From NCBI GenBank assembly GCA_004144175.1, contig SEFT01000007.1:165614-229613 (forward strand): a stretch of DNA of 64,000 bases, given 5' to 3'. Shown one piece after another: positions 54,687 through 63,358 of the stretch. The notes below the pieces were generated by a model. The model was given only the letters and a program-made list of their open reading frames with translations, was not told the origin of the DNA and did no database searches. Position 1 is the first letter of the stretch. The number at the start of each line of letters is the position of its first letter. The translations under genes and the position numbers were made by a program. The stretch comes from Sphingobacteriales bacterium (GTDB lineage Bacteria > Bacteroidota > Bacteroidia > Chitinophagales > Chitinophagaceae).

Positions 54687-55850
54687 TTATCTGTTAACAA
54701 CTACCGGCGTTGACTGTATAGTACTTGCAAGATATAGCTGCAACTGCGTAAGGTTGGCGAGTGCCGACAAGTTGGTGTATTGCCTTACATTGGCACGTGT
54801 TACGTCCAGTATGGTATGCGCCACAGGTAGCTTTTCCGCATCGCTTGTGCGTGCGCTGTTATACTTGTTCACCAGCTCTTTTAGCTGAGTCAACAACTGT
54901 ATGCCTTGCTTGTGCTCAAAGAAACCCTGATCCAGGTTGTACTCGTTGATGAGCAGTTTGCGCTCTTCAAAGTCGGCAGGTATAGTGGCTACACCTAGCT
55001 CCGCCTGTAGTATCATCGTCTTTAGCTTATCGCAGGTAGCATTGATGTCGGCGGCCAGGTTATTCATTTCTGTGCCCTGCCTGTTAAGCGGCTGCTTTTG
55101 CTGTAAACGCGCCAGTAGCTGCTCGTTTTGCAGATAGGTGTACATATGTGCCGGTATTGCGCTCGGCTGTTTGCGTACGCTAACCATTACAAACTGCAAT
55201 GCCGTGAAACCTACCATAATGATCGATATCAGTATGGTATTGGTCTTCTTTTCGGGGTTTCGGATGCCATTGAAGAAATACATGGGTATGAACACGAACA
55301 TAGCCAGTGCAATGGATGATAAGCGCATTACATTAGCCCCCGGCCAGTGTTGCACCGTAAAGATGGTGCTCAAACATACCAGCACACCTATCAGGAAGCC
55401 TATACCTGTAAGGAACTTTTCCTTGCCCGTAGTGGCTTCTTTCGATTTGAGTACGAACATCAGCGGCAAGAACATCAATGCGAATGCGATGCTGCCGCTT
55501 ACCAGCAATATACCGGCCCCCGGCCAGTGCATTATTTTAAAGAAGGACCCTATTACGAACAAGAACGTAGAAAAAGCCCCGCTTGCGATCATTGTTTTTT
55601 TCATTGCGTAATAATTTTTGAAGGTTAATAATTGGATGGTCTCCACTTCTATCTCGCGCAGTTCTTTCTTATAGAACTGTTGTATCGTGCTATGATAGAA
55701 GCGCTCAAAGTCATCCGGTTCTTTGAGCTCCTGCTCGATGATGCAACAGACATGATCCAGGAGGTTTAACTGCAGGTCCTCCATTTCAACGCCATTACGT
55801 CTAATGTCGCTGAGGATATAGTCTATTTGTTCATCGGTTATATGATACAT
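54687..55850 (-). CDS. Membrane protein with duplicated GldL-type HWPGA helices
   Basis: A 387-residue protein. The N-terminal ~75 residues are soluble and helical (ITDEQIDYILSDIRRNG, LQLNLLDHVCCIIEQELKE), like the short cytoplasmic domains that precede membrane helices in PadR-linked operons. Four helices follow in two matching pairs; each pair opens with an HWPGA motif (FFKIMHWPGAGILL and FTVQHWPGANVM). The same KIxHWPGA motif marks the membrane part of GldL, the gliding/T9SS motor subunit. The C-terminal ~150 residues are helical (LLARLQQKQPLNRQG, ADFEERKLLINEYN) and likely cytoplasmic. The stop of the upstream padR gene is 2 bp before its start, so they form an operon. Confidence 0.8.
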   Translation of the reverse strand: MYHITDEQIDYILSDIRRNGVEMEDLQLNLLDHVCCIIEQELKEPDDFERFYHSTIQQFYKKELREIEVETIQLLTFKNYYAMKKTMIASGAFSTFLFVIGSFFKIMHWPGAGILLVSGSIAFALMFLPLMFVLKSKEATTGKEKFLTGIGFLIGVLVCLSTIFTVQHWPGANVMRLSSIALAMFVFIPMYFFNGIRNPEKKTNTILISIIMVGFTALQFVMVSVRKQPSAIPAHMYTYLQNEQLLARLQQKQPLNRQGTEMNNLAADINATCDKLKTMILQAELGVATIPADFEERKLLINEYNLDQGFFEHKQGIQLLTQLKELVNKYNSARTSDAEKLPVAHTILDVTRANVRQYTNLSALANLTQLQLYLASTIQSTPVVVNR

Positions 55851-55852
55851 AC

Positions 55853-56194
55853 TTAGGCGGTTCTTGGTTTGATGTCGAGCAGTATCTGCATCGTCTCCAT
55901 AAAGTCGGCTATCTCTATCACTTTTTCCTTAGTACGCGTCTTGCCGCTTGGGCTCAGGCTGTAGTACTTGCGCACACGTTTGCCTATGTACTCCGTCTCA
56001 GTCGTCAACAGTCCTTCACTCTCCAGTGCGTGTAAGGTGGGGTATAGCGCGCCTTCTGTTATCTGTATCTTATCCATGGTCAGCTGCTTTACCCTTTGAG
56101 TTATCTCGTAGCCATACATTTTCTTGTTGTCAGCCAGCAGCTTCAGCACAATGGTTTTCATAGTGCCTTTTATCAGTTCGGATGAGAAAATCAT
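55853..56194 (-). CDS. PadR family transcriptional repressor
   Basis: A 113-residue winged-helix regulator. The DNA-binding core is KMYGYEITQRVKQLTMDKIQ, ITEGALYPTLHALESEGLLT and YIGKRVRKYYSLSPSGK, as in small PadR proteins, with a short C-terminal dimerisation helix. PadR proteins mostly repress an adjacent operon, so it likely controls the GldL-motif membrane gene 2 bp downstream. ATG 56194 is chosen; the candidate -7 box lies about 25 bp upstream. ATG 56161 (MKTIVLKL) is an alternative start, but the longer form is consistent with the promoter. Confidence 0.9.
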   Translation of the reverse strand: MIFSSELIKGTMKTIVLKLLADNKKMYGYEITQRVKQLTMDKIQITEGALYPTLHALESEGLLTTETEYIGKRVRKYYSLSPSGKTRTKEKVIEIADFMETMQILLDIKPRTA

Positions 56195-56218
56195 ACTTTC
56201 TATTTCGTTTGCCTAAGA

Positions 56219-56226
56219 CAAAAATA
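56219..56226 (-). promoter_or_regulatory. -7 box of the padR operon
   Basis: TATTTTTG on the minus strand exactly fits TAnnTTTG; predicted start near 56213 gives a ~19-nt leader. No -33 TTG at the right spacing. Confidence 0.5.
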
Positions 56227-56407
56227 CATAAGAATCCAATGTATTTAGCTTTTGCATGAAATTTTTTTTGGGTGCTCGTAAATTCAAGCAGGGAGAAGGT
56301 ATGAGTACCAATAGAAGCCAGAACAGCGTAGGAAGGTGGGAATGCAGATTTCTACGCTAGACAACAATAACTGTCAGTAATCGCATATCAATGTTCACCC
56401 TTCAGGG

Positions 56408-56427
56408 CCTGCCTGCCGGTAGGCAGG
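56408..56427. repeat. REP-like palindrome
   Basis: CCTGCCTGCCGGTAGGCAGG is a near-perfect 20-bp palindrome (one central mismatch) in the intergenic region. Short palindromes of this kind are scattered in Bacteroidota genomes; only one copy is seen in this window. Confidence 0.55.
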
Positions 56428-56442
56428 GGCTAGGGGGCTTGT

Positions 56443-56907
56443 TTACACCGCCGCCGACATCGACGTAATGTAATAGTTTGCTGCATACACAGCCAGCAGC
56501 ACCAGCAAGGTGTCCTGTGGCCTTTGCTCGTAAGATATGTTGTAGTTATACGTGAACTTCGACCAGTTGAAATCGGGCGTCAGCAGCATTAGTTTCTGCT
56601 CGTTGCTATCCTCTATCACATACTTGTTCATGAACATGCCTGCTGGCTTCAGTATATAGGTGCGTTCATCTTTGTACGAGATAATGATCTGCCCCTTCCA
56701 GTTCATCTTCATCTTAGCCATCTCGTTCTCCTCCTTTATCACAACCATCGATGTGCTGAAAAGTCCCGATGATTTTATCTCGTAGCTATCGTTGCCAATT
56801 GTTGCATGAGCCTTAAGCGAAAATAAGCCATCGTATATAAGCATACCCAGTTTCTCATCCCCATCGGTCAGCTCAAACGTTTTGCGGTCGGTGCATTCAA
56901 GTCTCAT
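56443..56907 (-). CDS. Hypothetical protein, possibly tubby/LURP-one-like
   Basis: A 154-residue protein from ATG 56907 (MRLECTDRKTFEL), avoiding a 32-residue extension with no conserved look. Strands repeat in the order FELTDGDEKLGMLIYDG, SYEIKSSGLFSTSMVVIKE, KMKMNWKGQIIISYKDERTY, MFMNKYVIEDSNEQKLM and a hydrophobic tail helix (TLLVLLAVYAANYYI). This barrel-plus-helix layout recalls the tubby/LURP-one (scramblase-like) fold, but the link is weak. The tail could anchor it in the membrane. A TATCTTCA near 56925 is an imperfect -7 box. Confidence 0.6.
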   Translation of the reverse strand: MRLECTDRKTFELTDGDEKLGMLIYDGLFSLKAHATIGNDSYEIKSSGLFSTSMVVIKEENEMAKMKMNWKGQIIISYKDERTYILKPAGMFMNKYVIEDSNEQKLMLLTPDFNWSKFTYNYNISYEQRPQDTLLVLLAVYAANYYITSMSAAV

Positions 56908-57017
56908 GTTTGTATGTTTTTTGTGTAATGAAGATACTAAGATGTTTTTTGTTTCTATCAGTCCTATTGCAGCGTTTATATCCATACTAGTACAGGCGGA
57001 CAACCGTTAAATGTCCT

Positions 57018-57314
57018 ATGGATAGGTATTTCCTCTACTTGCTTGGGAGTATTGCAGTATGGCCGGTATTTCCATTACTATTGAATACCCTGCATGGTCC
57101 TCGCACTATTATTTATCCTGTTGTATGGCCGTACATGTTATGGTTATGCCTCATTGCGTCGTGCATAATGTATTACAAGTACGTAAGTGTAGAGCGTAGT
57201 GGTATTGCTGAATATATTACTTATGTTTTTGGTACTGTGGTGGGCTTCTTTCTTACAATGTCTGTTTTGGCGGCTGTTGCATTCAGTGTATGGGGTTGGG
57301 ATGTGATGGATTGA
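57018..57314 (+). CDS. Small hypothetical membrane protein
   Basis: A 98-residue protein with three hydrophobic helices (YLLGSIAVWPVFPLLLNTL, VWPYMLWLCLIASCIMYYKY, FGTVVGFFLTMSVLAAVAFS). It starts at ATG 57018, divergent from the preceding gene. Charged residues are few and placed in short loops (HGPRT, SVERSG), so an inner-membrane location is likely. No family is recognised. No terminator with a T run follows; a GAAA-capped hairpin does. Confidence 0.6.
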   Translation: MDRYFLYLLGSIAVWPVFPLLLNTLHGPRTIIYPVVWPYMLWLCLIASCIMYYKYVSVERSGIAEYITYVFGTVVGFFLTMSVLAAVAFSVWGWDVMD

Positions 57315-57364
57315 TTTGCATCAGGAGTCTTCGGGATTAAGATAATAAAGAGACCAGAATAGGC

Positions 57365-57388
57365 ACGTCAGGTGGAAACACCTGACGT
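57365..57388. repeat. Perfect hairpin with a GAAA tetraloop
   Basis: 10-bp arms ACGTCAGGTG / CACCTGACGT close on loop GAAA, a stable GNRA-type tetraloop in RNA. The following bases are CACAAAAAAG rather than T, so it is not a standard terminator. Confidence 0.6.
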
Positions 57389-57445
57389 CACAAAAAAGAC
57401 TATTGTTGCACATTCGTTAACTGTGCTGTGATTTGTGGCAATAGT

Positions 57446-57453
57446 TATATTTG
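57446..57453 (+). promoter_or_regulatory. -7 box of the 57459 gene
   Basis: TATATTTG exactly fits TAnnTTTG and ends 5 bp before ATG 57459, so the mRNA would start at or very near the ATG. No good -33 element. Confidence 0.5.
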
Positions 57454-57458
57454 GATAT

Positions 57459-57914
57459 ATGAGTAAGGTTAAAAAAGTATTGTACGTCGCGTTTGTCGCC
57501 TATTACCTGTTCTTTTTTGCGTCGGTTATCGATGCGATGCAACAAACGGAAATATGGTCGAAAACGGGAGGTAGCTCTAATCTCGCAGCGTTGTTTATTG
57601 GATTATACTTTTTTCAGATAGACATCCTGGTTCTTGTTCGTACAATTGTTATTTACCTCAGAAGGCTTGCTGAACACAAGCGAATAAATTCGGTACTCCT
57701 GGCAGCCATTACAGGGCATATCATTTTGTATGCTATTCCGGATCAAGCTTTCTATCTTTATAATCCCAGAGCCTATATGCTTGAACACAATTCTTTCTGG
57801 GTTTATAAGCCGTTGTTTGTAAGTGGCCTTAGCACAGCCGTAGTCTTATCCTCAGTCCTAAGGTATGCATTTAAGAATTATCGTCGAACAGAAGATATTA
57901 GGGAAGGTGAGTGA
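57459..57914 (+). CDS. Hypothetical membrane protein
   Basis: A 151-residue protein from ATG 57459 (MSKVKKVLYVAFVAYYLFFF) with four hydrophobic helices (also IGLYFFQIDILVLVRTIVIY, NSVLLAAITGHIILYAIPD, LFVSGLSTAVVLSSVLRYAF) and basic loops (LRRLAEHKRIN, KNYRRTEDIREGE). The positive-inside rule suggests the loop between helices two and three and the tail are cytoplasmic. It lies beside unrecognised small genes and repeats in an accessory region. An in-frame GTG 24 bp upstream is in the promoter and is unlikely to be used. No function is assigned. Confidence 0.65.
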   Translation: MSKVKKVLYVAFVAYYLFFFASVIDAMQQTEIWSKTGGSSNLAALFIGLYFFQIDILVLVRTIVIYLRRLAEHKRINSVLLAAITGHIILYAIPDQAFYLYNPRAYMLEHNSFWVYKPLFVSGLSTAVVLSSVLRYAFKNYRRTEDIREGE

Positions 57915-57953
57915 TCGGTAAGCGACGGCAGTTCAGCTTTATTTCTTTCACTT

Positions 57954-58103
57954 CCTCCAAGATATCCGGAATTGAATTCTAAACTCCTCCAAGGGTCTCC
58001 GGAATCGGGACCCTTGGCATTACTTGAGGTGCAGCTAAGGATATAGGCTTCTGCTTCTGTACCCTGATTGCCCGAGAGCCCCGCGTGCCCGGAGACCTTG
58101 GGG
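57954..58103. repeat. Clustered short repeats (CCTCCAAG...TCCGGAAT unit)
   Basis: CCTCCAAGATATCCGGAATTG (57954-57974) and CCTCCAAGGGTCTCCGGAAT (57986-58005) are direct repeats; CCCGGAGACCTTGGGG (58088-58103) is an inverted version. The second unit also forms a 9-bp stem CCAAGGGTC / GACCCTTGG. The gap between flanking genes holds only these. Confidence 0.6.
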
Positions 58104-58117
58104 TACGTAAAGTAAGT

Positions 58118-58720
58118 TTATAGCAGCGTCTGCCGATGGGGCCTACCTAAAGGTTGTGGGATGCATTCAGGTAACGAGATCAGGTTACTACTGCTGATGA
58201 AAGATTTTAGAACTGCGTCGGTATCTGCGTTTATCGAATCGAGGTGCAAATTGCCATACTTGCAAATATGACCAACGATATTTTGTTGCGGATCGATGAA
58301 GTGAATGTTAGGTAATGCAGCATTGCATCTTGTGAGCCAGGCTAAATGCTTTGTAAAAACGGGTAACTCTGAGTAGTCAACTTTCAATGCGCCGTTAAAC
58401 TGCTTGCCTATATTGTGGCCTTCAAGATAATCTAAGGCTTCTTTTACAGGTTTGTGATCGTTATACTGACGCCGCCAGGCATTTTGATGGTCTCCAAGAA
58501 ATATCAAGGTTTCGGTGCTCAGTATTGCCATCAGGTTCACCAGCTCAATACCAATTGTTTTAATATGCCCCTTGAACGATTTGGAAGCGACGGTGAATAT
58601 GTATTGATCGAATATCTTCGGATAGAAGAAGTTTTCCTCTTCTGTTTCATAGTTGTAGTTACTGAGAGGGAAGATAGAATACAGTTCCAGACAATCCTGC
58701 CTTCTTATTTTTTTAAGCAT
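58118..58720 (-). CDS. Hypothetical protein
   Basis: A 200-residue cytoplasmic protein from ATG 58720 (MLKKIRRQDCLELYSIFPLS). It is rich in aromatic residues and Asn in the first 50 positions (NYNYETEEENFFYPKIFDQY), then SKSFKGHIKTIGIELVNLMA, AWRRQYNDHKPVKEALDYLE and CNAALPNIHFIDPQQNIVGH. No motif is recognised. Codon use is plainer and more AT-rich than in housekeeping neighbours, suggesting recent acquisition. A GTG frame start three codons upstream is possible. Function unknown. Confidence 0.6.
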   Translation of the reverse strand: MLKKIRRQDCLELYSIFPLSNYNYETEEENFFYPKIFDQYIFTVASKSFKGHIKTIGIELVNLMAILSTETLIFLGDHQNAWRRQYNDHKPVKEALDYLEGHNIGKQFNGALKVDYSELPVFTKHLAWLTRCNAALPNIHFIDPQQNIVGHICKYGNLHLDSINADTDAVLKSFISSSNLISLPECIPQPLGRPHRQTLL

Positions 58721-58774
58721 GTGGCACACATAGTTCGTTAGAGTAGTCTGGTTGAGGTGGAGATGTATTATAGA

Positions 58775-59194
58775 CTAGTTAACGGGCACTTCAAATCCTA
58801 GTGGAAGATAACGAGTAGTGTCTGCATCTGATGGTACGTCTCCGACATTAAGCTCCATCGCATATTCTGCATCCAGCATTATTTTCTTTAGCGACTCTTG
58901 TACCGGTTTTATCCTATCGAAGTCTTCTTCGTTTAGTACGGCTATCGGTTTTTCAGTGCCATCCTTGTATACAGAAATTGTATTATCCTGCTTATTATAA
59001 ACTGCCTTTCCTTTAGCTGTCGCGGCTTGCTCTTCTCCTACATTATTGACGTACCAAAATAACAAACTGAAACGTTTGCTGTATAATTCGTTTAGATGCG
59101 ATCGGACATCATTCTTGTCTACAGCCTTGTTAGCTGATGGATGACATCCTGTAAGTATAGAACACAAAAGTATAATGAGGCGTTTAGCTAACAT
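58775..59194 (-). CDS. Hypothetical lipoprotein
   Basis: A 139-residue lipoprotein from ATG 59194 (MLAKRLIILLCSILTGC; lipobox LTGC). The mature chain is polar: NKAVDKNDVRSHLNELYSKR, a FSLLFWYVNN strand, GKAVYNKQDNTISVYKDGTE and LKKIMLDAEYAMELNVGDVP. I do not recognise the family. The longer frame starting at 59209 would add only five residues and is not supported. It lies between the unknown gene at 58118 and the parE terminator, with parE upstream on the same strand but separated by a strong terminator, so it is transcribed independently. Confidence 0.7.
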   Translation of the reverse strand: MLAKRLIILLCSILTGCHPSANKAVDKNDVRSHLNELYSKRFSLLFWYVNNVGEEQAATAKGKAVYNKQDNTISVYKDGTEKPIAVLNEEDFDRIKPVQESLKKIMLDAEYAMELNVGDVPSDADTTRYLPLGFEVPVN

Positions 59195-59237
59195 AGATGT
59201 GGGTCGCAAGTAGTAAGATGTAAGGTAAAAATACGAA

Positions 59238-59259
59238 AAGGCGCTGTCACCAGCGCCTT
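59238..59259 (-). terminator. Terminator of parE
   Basis: 9-bp stem AAGGCGCTG / CAGCGCCTT with loop TCAC; on the minus strand it is followed by TTTTCGTATTTTTACC, 19 bp beyond the stop. Confidence 0.85.
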
Positions 59260-59277
59260 CAATATTCTAGAGAGCCA

Positions 59278-61470
59278 TTAAGCCACAGCCTCTTCCACAA
59301 TATCCTTCTCCACTCTCAGGTTGTCGATAATGAAGCCTTGGCGTACAGGTGTGTTCTTGCCCATGAAGTACTCCAGCATCTTTTGCAGGTGTGCTTCCTG
59401 GCCCAGTAGTACGGGTTCTTTGCGCATATCATCACCTATGAACTGTGCAAACTCCTCGGGCGATATCTCACCCAATCCTTTGAATCGTGTGATCTCGGGG
59501 CGGCTGCCTAGCTGCGCTACCGCTTTTTTGCGCTCTTCTTCGCTATAGCAGTAGATGGTCTTTTGCTTGTTACGCACACGGAAGAGTGGAGTATCGAGTA
59601 TATACACATGCCCGTTCTTCACCAGGTCGGGGAAGAACTGCAGGAAGAAGGTCATCAGCAGCAGGCGTATGTGCATACCATCCACATCGGCATCGGTAGC
59701 TACTACTATGTTGTTGTAGCGTAGACCATCCATGCCTTCTTCAATGTTTAGCGCATGTTGCAGCAAGTTGAATTCTTCATTCTCATACACCACCTTCTTG
59801 GTCAGGCCAAAACAGTTAAGCGGCTTACCACGCAGGCTGAATACCGCTTGTGTTTCTACATTGCGCGACTTAGTGATCGATCCACTTGCCGAGTCACCCT
59901 CGGTAATGAAGATAGTAGACTCTTTCTGCTTTTGGAAGAACTCGTCCTTACCCTTTGCAGGTGGTTCGGAGTTCAGGTGTATGCGGCAATCACGTAGTTT
60001 CTTATTGTGCAGGTTGGCTTTCTTCGCACGCTCATTGGCCAGCTTGCGTATGCCCGACAGCTCTTTACGCTCACGCTCACTTTGCTCTATGCGTTTCTTC
60101 AGCGAGTCGGCTACTAGCGGATTCTTATGCAGGAAGTTGTCCAGCTCTTTAGCCAGGAAGTCTAGCACAAACGATTTCATCGAAGGGCCATTTTCCCATA
60201 CATATTGAGAACCCAGCTTCGTCTTCGTCTGCGACTCAAACACCGGCTCCTGTACCCGTACCGATATAGCAGCGCATATGCTCTGGCGCACATCCGATGC
60301 CTCGTAGTCTTTCTTATAGAAATCGCGTATCACCTTTACGAACGCCTCACGGAACGCGCCCTGGTGGGTACCTCCCTGTGTAGTGTGCTGTCCGTTCACA
60401 AATGAGTACAGATCCTCGCCGTAGTCACCTGTATGTGTTATCGCCAGCTCTATATCTTCTCCTTTCAGGTGAATGATAGGGTAGCGTAGCGATTCAGGAT
60501 TGGTCTTGCGTTGCAGCAGGTCGAGCAGGCCATTCTTCGATACGTAGTTCTTACCATTGAAGTTGATCTGTAGTCCAGCATTCAAGAAGCAGTAGTTCCA
60601 TATCTGGTTGGTGATATAATCGGGGATAAAGTGGTAGTTCTTAAATACCGTATCATCAGGCACAAAGCTTACCAGCGTACCATTCCCTTCCGTAGTTGCC
60701 GCCTCGCGGTGCTCCTTGGTCAGTATGCCTTTCTCAAACTCGGCTACCTTAACACGCCCCTCACGGAAGGCCGATACTTTAAAGTAAGAGCTCAGCGCGT
60801 TCACTGCCTTTGTACCCACGCCGTTCAAACCTACCGACTTCTGGAAGGCCTTGCTGTCGTATTTGGCGCCGGTGTTTATCTTGCTCACTACATCTACTAC
60901 TTTACCCAACGGTATACCGCGGCCGTAGTCGCGTATGGTAACGGTGCCATCCTGCACTGTCACTTCCACCTTCTTACCGTGGCCCATGGTATATTCATCT
61001 ATACAGTTATCTATCACTTCTTTCAAAAGGATATAGATACCGTCATCCATACTACTTCCATCGCCCAGCTTACCGATATACATACCGGGGCGCAGGCGTA
61101 TATGCTCTCTCCAGTCGAGCGACCGGATACTATCTTCCGTATATTGATTCGTAACTTCTGACATCTGCTGTTTCTTTCCTTTCTGCAAAGAAATAGAATT
61201 AGCAGCATTATTATTAGCGGGTTTACGCTTCGGGGGCTGTGCAGAAACCGTGGTTTTTTCCACAGGCAGGGCTTTCAGCTCATTTTTTACCTTCGTATCT
61301 GCTGTTTTTTTATTTGTTGTCTGGGCTGTTTTCGCTTGAGCGACTTTCTTAGCGGGCGGTGCAGGTTTAGCCAATGCCGGCTTTACAGACAGTTTTTTCT
61401 TTGGTTCTTCTATAGTCTTTTTTACGATCGTCGTACGTTTCGTGGCGGCCTTTTGGGTTGCTTGCTTCAT
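59278..61470 (-). CDS. parE: DNA topoisomerase IV subunit B with a basic N-terminal tail
   Basis: The ATPase subunit of the decatenating topoisomerase. From residue 103 ([20 protein letters not shown]) it is a standard ~627-residue Bacteroidota ParE: ATP site [68 protein letters not shown] and [17 protein letters not shown]-terminal [19 protein letters not shown]. It is called ParE rather than GyrB because of the [17 protein letters not shown] region and length. The extra 102 residues are Lys/Ala/Thr/Pro-rich ([20 protein letters not shown]), resembling a histone H1-like tail. ATG 61470 is the first in frame; ATG 61164 would give the core protein alone. Confidence 0.92.
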   Translation of the reverse strand: MKQATQKAATKRTTIVKKTIEEPKKKLSVKPALAKPAPPAKKVAQAKTAQTTNKKTADTKVKNELKALPVEKTTVSAQPPKRKPANNNAANSISLQKGKKQQMSEVTNQYTEDSIRSLDWREHIRLRPGMYIGKLGDGSSMDDGIYILLKEVIDNCIDEYTMGHGKKVEVTVQDGTVTIRDYGRGIPLGKVVDVVSKINTGAKYDSKAFQKSVGLNGVGTKAVNALSSYFKVSAFREGRVKVAEFEKGILTKEHREAATTEGNGTLVSFVPDDTVFKNYHFIPDYITNQIWNYCFLNAGLQINFNGKNYVSKNGLLDLLQRKTNPESLRYPIIHLKGEDIELAITHTGDYGEDLYSFVNGQHTTQGGTHQGAFREAFVKVIRDFYKKDYEASDVRQSICAAISVRVQEPVFESQTKTKLGSQYVWENGPSMKSFVLDFLAKELDNFLHKNPLVADSLKKRIEQSERERKELSGIRKLANERAKKANLHNKKLRDCRIHLNSEPPAKGKDEFFQKQKESTIFITEGDSASGSITKSRNVETQAVFSLRGKPLNCFGLTKKVVYENEEFNLLQHALNIEEGMDGLRYNNIVVATDADVDGMHIRLLLMTFFLQFFPDLVKNGHVYILDTPLFRVRNKQKTIYCYSEEERKKAVAQLGSRPEITRFKGLGEISPEEFAQFIGDDMRKEPVLLGQEAHLQKMLEYFMGKNTPVRQGFIIDNLRVEKDIVEEAVA

Positions 61471-61581
61471 TGCTTAATTTTTCAAACACTCAGGATCATT
61501 CTTCTTGTACAATTGTGCAGTGTCCCCTAGTGCATACTGTCTTATAGCAGCAATAAAGAAGGATAGTCAGGACAATTACAA

Positions 61582-61599
61582 TTTGTACAAATGTACAAA
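61582..61599 (-). promoter_or_regulatory. Dyad TTTGTACAA overlapping a -7 box upstream of parE
   Basis: TTTGTACAA / ATGTACAAA form an 18-bp dyad with one central mismatch. On the minus strand its core reads TACATTTG (61588-61595), an exact -7 box with a start near 61582. A partial second copy TTGTACAA occurs near 61505. Confidence 0.5.
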
Positions 61600-61685
61600 A
61601 TTTAGCGTATTTTTCCTTGAAGGACTAGCGGATTTAACGTTCTGAACTAGCAAAAACTGCCGGAAAGATGCTTGTCCAAAAGCAA

Positions 61686-61712
61686 AAGCCCTGCATACTG
61701 TATGCAGGGCTT
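61686..61712 (-). terminator. Terminator of the OmpP1-like gene
   Basis: 12-bp stem AAGCCCTGCATA / TATGCAGGGCTT with a 3-nt loop; on the minus strand it is followed by TTTTGCTTTTGG, about 26 bp beyond the stop. Confidence 0.85.
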
Positions 61713-61737
61713 CATCCATATCGGGAAAAGTCTAAAA

Positions 61738-63273
61738 CTAAAATTTCACCCCGAAGGTTATCGCTACGGTGTTGAATTTATTATCCAGGCTTGCATAAGG
61801 TACGGTAACCGGTGGTGTACCTTGTGCTGTCGGTACGGCAGCCAAGCTGAATGGTTGCTCTTTGCGATTGTATCGGGTATTTACCAACGCCAGGTCGAGG
61901 AACCAGCTATCAAAACGAAGCCCAGCGCCCACAGAAAGGTCTAGGCGGTCGCCGCTGTAAGTCTTAAACGGATTAGAGTAATATCCCGCGCCAGCACGCA
62001 ACGCTATTATATCTAGCTTTATTTCTCCGCCCAGGCGTATGATATGGCTACCCTGCAGGCTGTCCTTTATTTTCTTATTTACAAAAGTCTCTGCTGCGCG
62101 CTCCTCAAAAGAATAACGGAAGCGGGTAGCGCCATGGTCTACATATTCATAGTCCATCGTTACGAAGCCCGACTTAGCAATGATACCTGCAAGGCTTACT
62201 ACGGTACGCATCGGCGTTATCAGGTTATATTCAAATGTCTGTATAGGTATATCAGTTTCTGATAACAGGCTTGTGACCGGGTTAGTGTTCTGCTGGCCCA
62301 GGTCTATTTTGTAGTTCTCTGTATTAGTTGTTATCGTTCGGCTTTGTACGTCCTTCAGGCTGTAAAAGGTTGGGGTATGGAATGCCAGCCCGATGCGGAA
62401 CTGGTCGGTCGGCTTGTAGATTGCTCCCAGCTTTAGGTTTATACCGCTACCTTCTGTTTTTAGGTTCTCTGTATATTCAAAGCTTTGGAAGAAATTGTTC
62501 AGGTCACCACTTTCGTCGGTCTCTTGGTAGCTCATCTGGCGACTGTAGCGCAGTATAGGCAGCCCTAGTGTAGCGCCCAGCATCAGCTTTTCCTGGTAGT
62601 TACCGCCGAGCGATATTGCAAACTCGCTGATGCCGCCGCGCTCGCGCACTGTTTTTTGGTGACGCGGCCTTGCTCTCCAATCAACTACACTAAAGAACTC
62701 GCCATTAGCTGTGTCCAGCAAATAAGATTCCCATCCGATGCCTGCAAATGTATTTGTATTGGTTATATCATCTGGGTACTGGTTCGCATCCAGCGCAAAT
62801 AATTCGGAAAACGACGTAGCGTCACGGCCGCTATATACATAGTTTCTATTGAAGTCAGCAACGCGGTTGATACCTATACCGAAAGATACCGACTTCCAGT
62901 CGGCACGCTGATAGCGGCGGCCACTGGGTACACTGGTAAGTACCAGGCCGATATTGCCAAATGTGAACCGTGAATTATTATCTGTCATTGAGTTGCCAAC
63001 ATAACTACCATCCACACTGCCAAGGCGTATGGCGGGCGAAAGCATGAACTCCGAACTGCGGTAGACTCCAATGCCTGCCGGGTTTACGCTTAGTGAAGAA
63101 AAGTCGCCACCTATAGAACCCAACGCGCCGCCGAAGCCCATGGAACGTGCGGTACCTTGTGTGGAAAGGTTTGAGTATCTGAAAGCATCAGACTCGTCCT
63201 GGGCAATAGCATTATAAGAAACAGATGAGAGGCCAAGTGAAAAAGCAGCGAATAGATATAATCGCTTAGTCAT
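61738..63273 (-). CDS. OmpP1/FadL-type outer-membrane transport protein
   Basis: A 511-residue beta-barrel protein with a signal peptide (MTKRLYLFAAFSLGLSSVSY, cleaved before QDESD). The early motif TARSMGFGGALGSIGGDFSS, then LSVNPAGIGVYRSSEF, matches the N-terminal plug of OmpP1/FadL-like proteins of Bacteroidota, and the body alternates strands with polar loops, ending NTVAITFGVKF with a terminal aromatic residue. Such channels carry hydrophobic compounds across the outer membrane; Bacteroidota members are sometimes labelled hemin receptors without proof. The substrate is not readable. It is well expressed-looking, with its own terminator. Confidence 0.88.
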   Translation of the reverse strand: MTKRLYLFAAFSLGLSSVSYNAIAQDESDAFRYSNLSTQGTARSMGFGGALGSIGGDFSSLSVNPAGIGVYRSSEFMLSPAIRLGSVDGSYVGNSMTDNNSRFTFGNIGLVLTSVPSGRRYQRADWKSVSFGIGINRVADFNRNYVYSGRDATSFSELFALDANQYPDDITNTNTFAGIGWESYLLDTANGEFFSVVDWRARPRHQKTVRERGGISEFAISLGGNYQEKLMLGATLGLPILRYSRQMSYQETDESGDLNNFFQSFEYTENLKTEGSGINLKLGAIYKPTDQFRIGLAFHTPTFYSLKDVQSRTITTNTENYKIDLGQQNTNPVTSLLSETDIPIQTFEYNLITPMRTVVSLAGIIAKSGFVTMDYEYVDHGATRFRYSFEERAAETFVNKKIKDSLQGSHIIRLGGEIKLDIIALRAGAGYYSNPFKTYSGDRLDLSVGAGLRFDSWFLDLALVNTRYNRKEQPFSLAAVPTAQGTPPVTVPYASLDNKFNTVAITFGVKF

Positions 63274-63358
63274 AAGTGTTTATTTGAAGTTGAAAAAGAT
63301 GGAAATCACGAATTGTAAATATCTAAAAATCAAAAAACATACCATTGTTAAAAAAACA

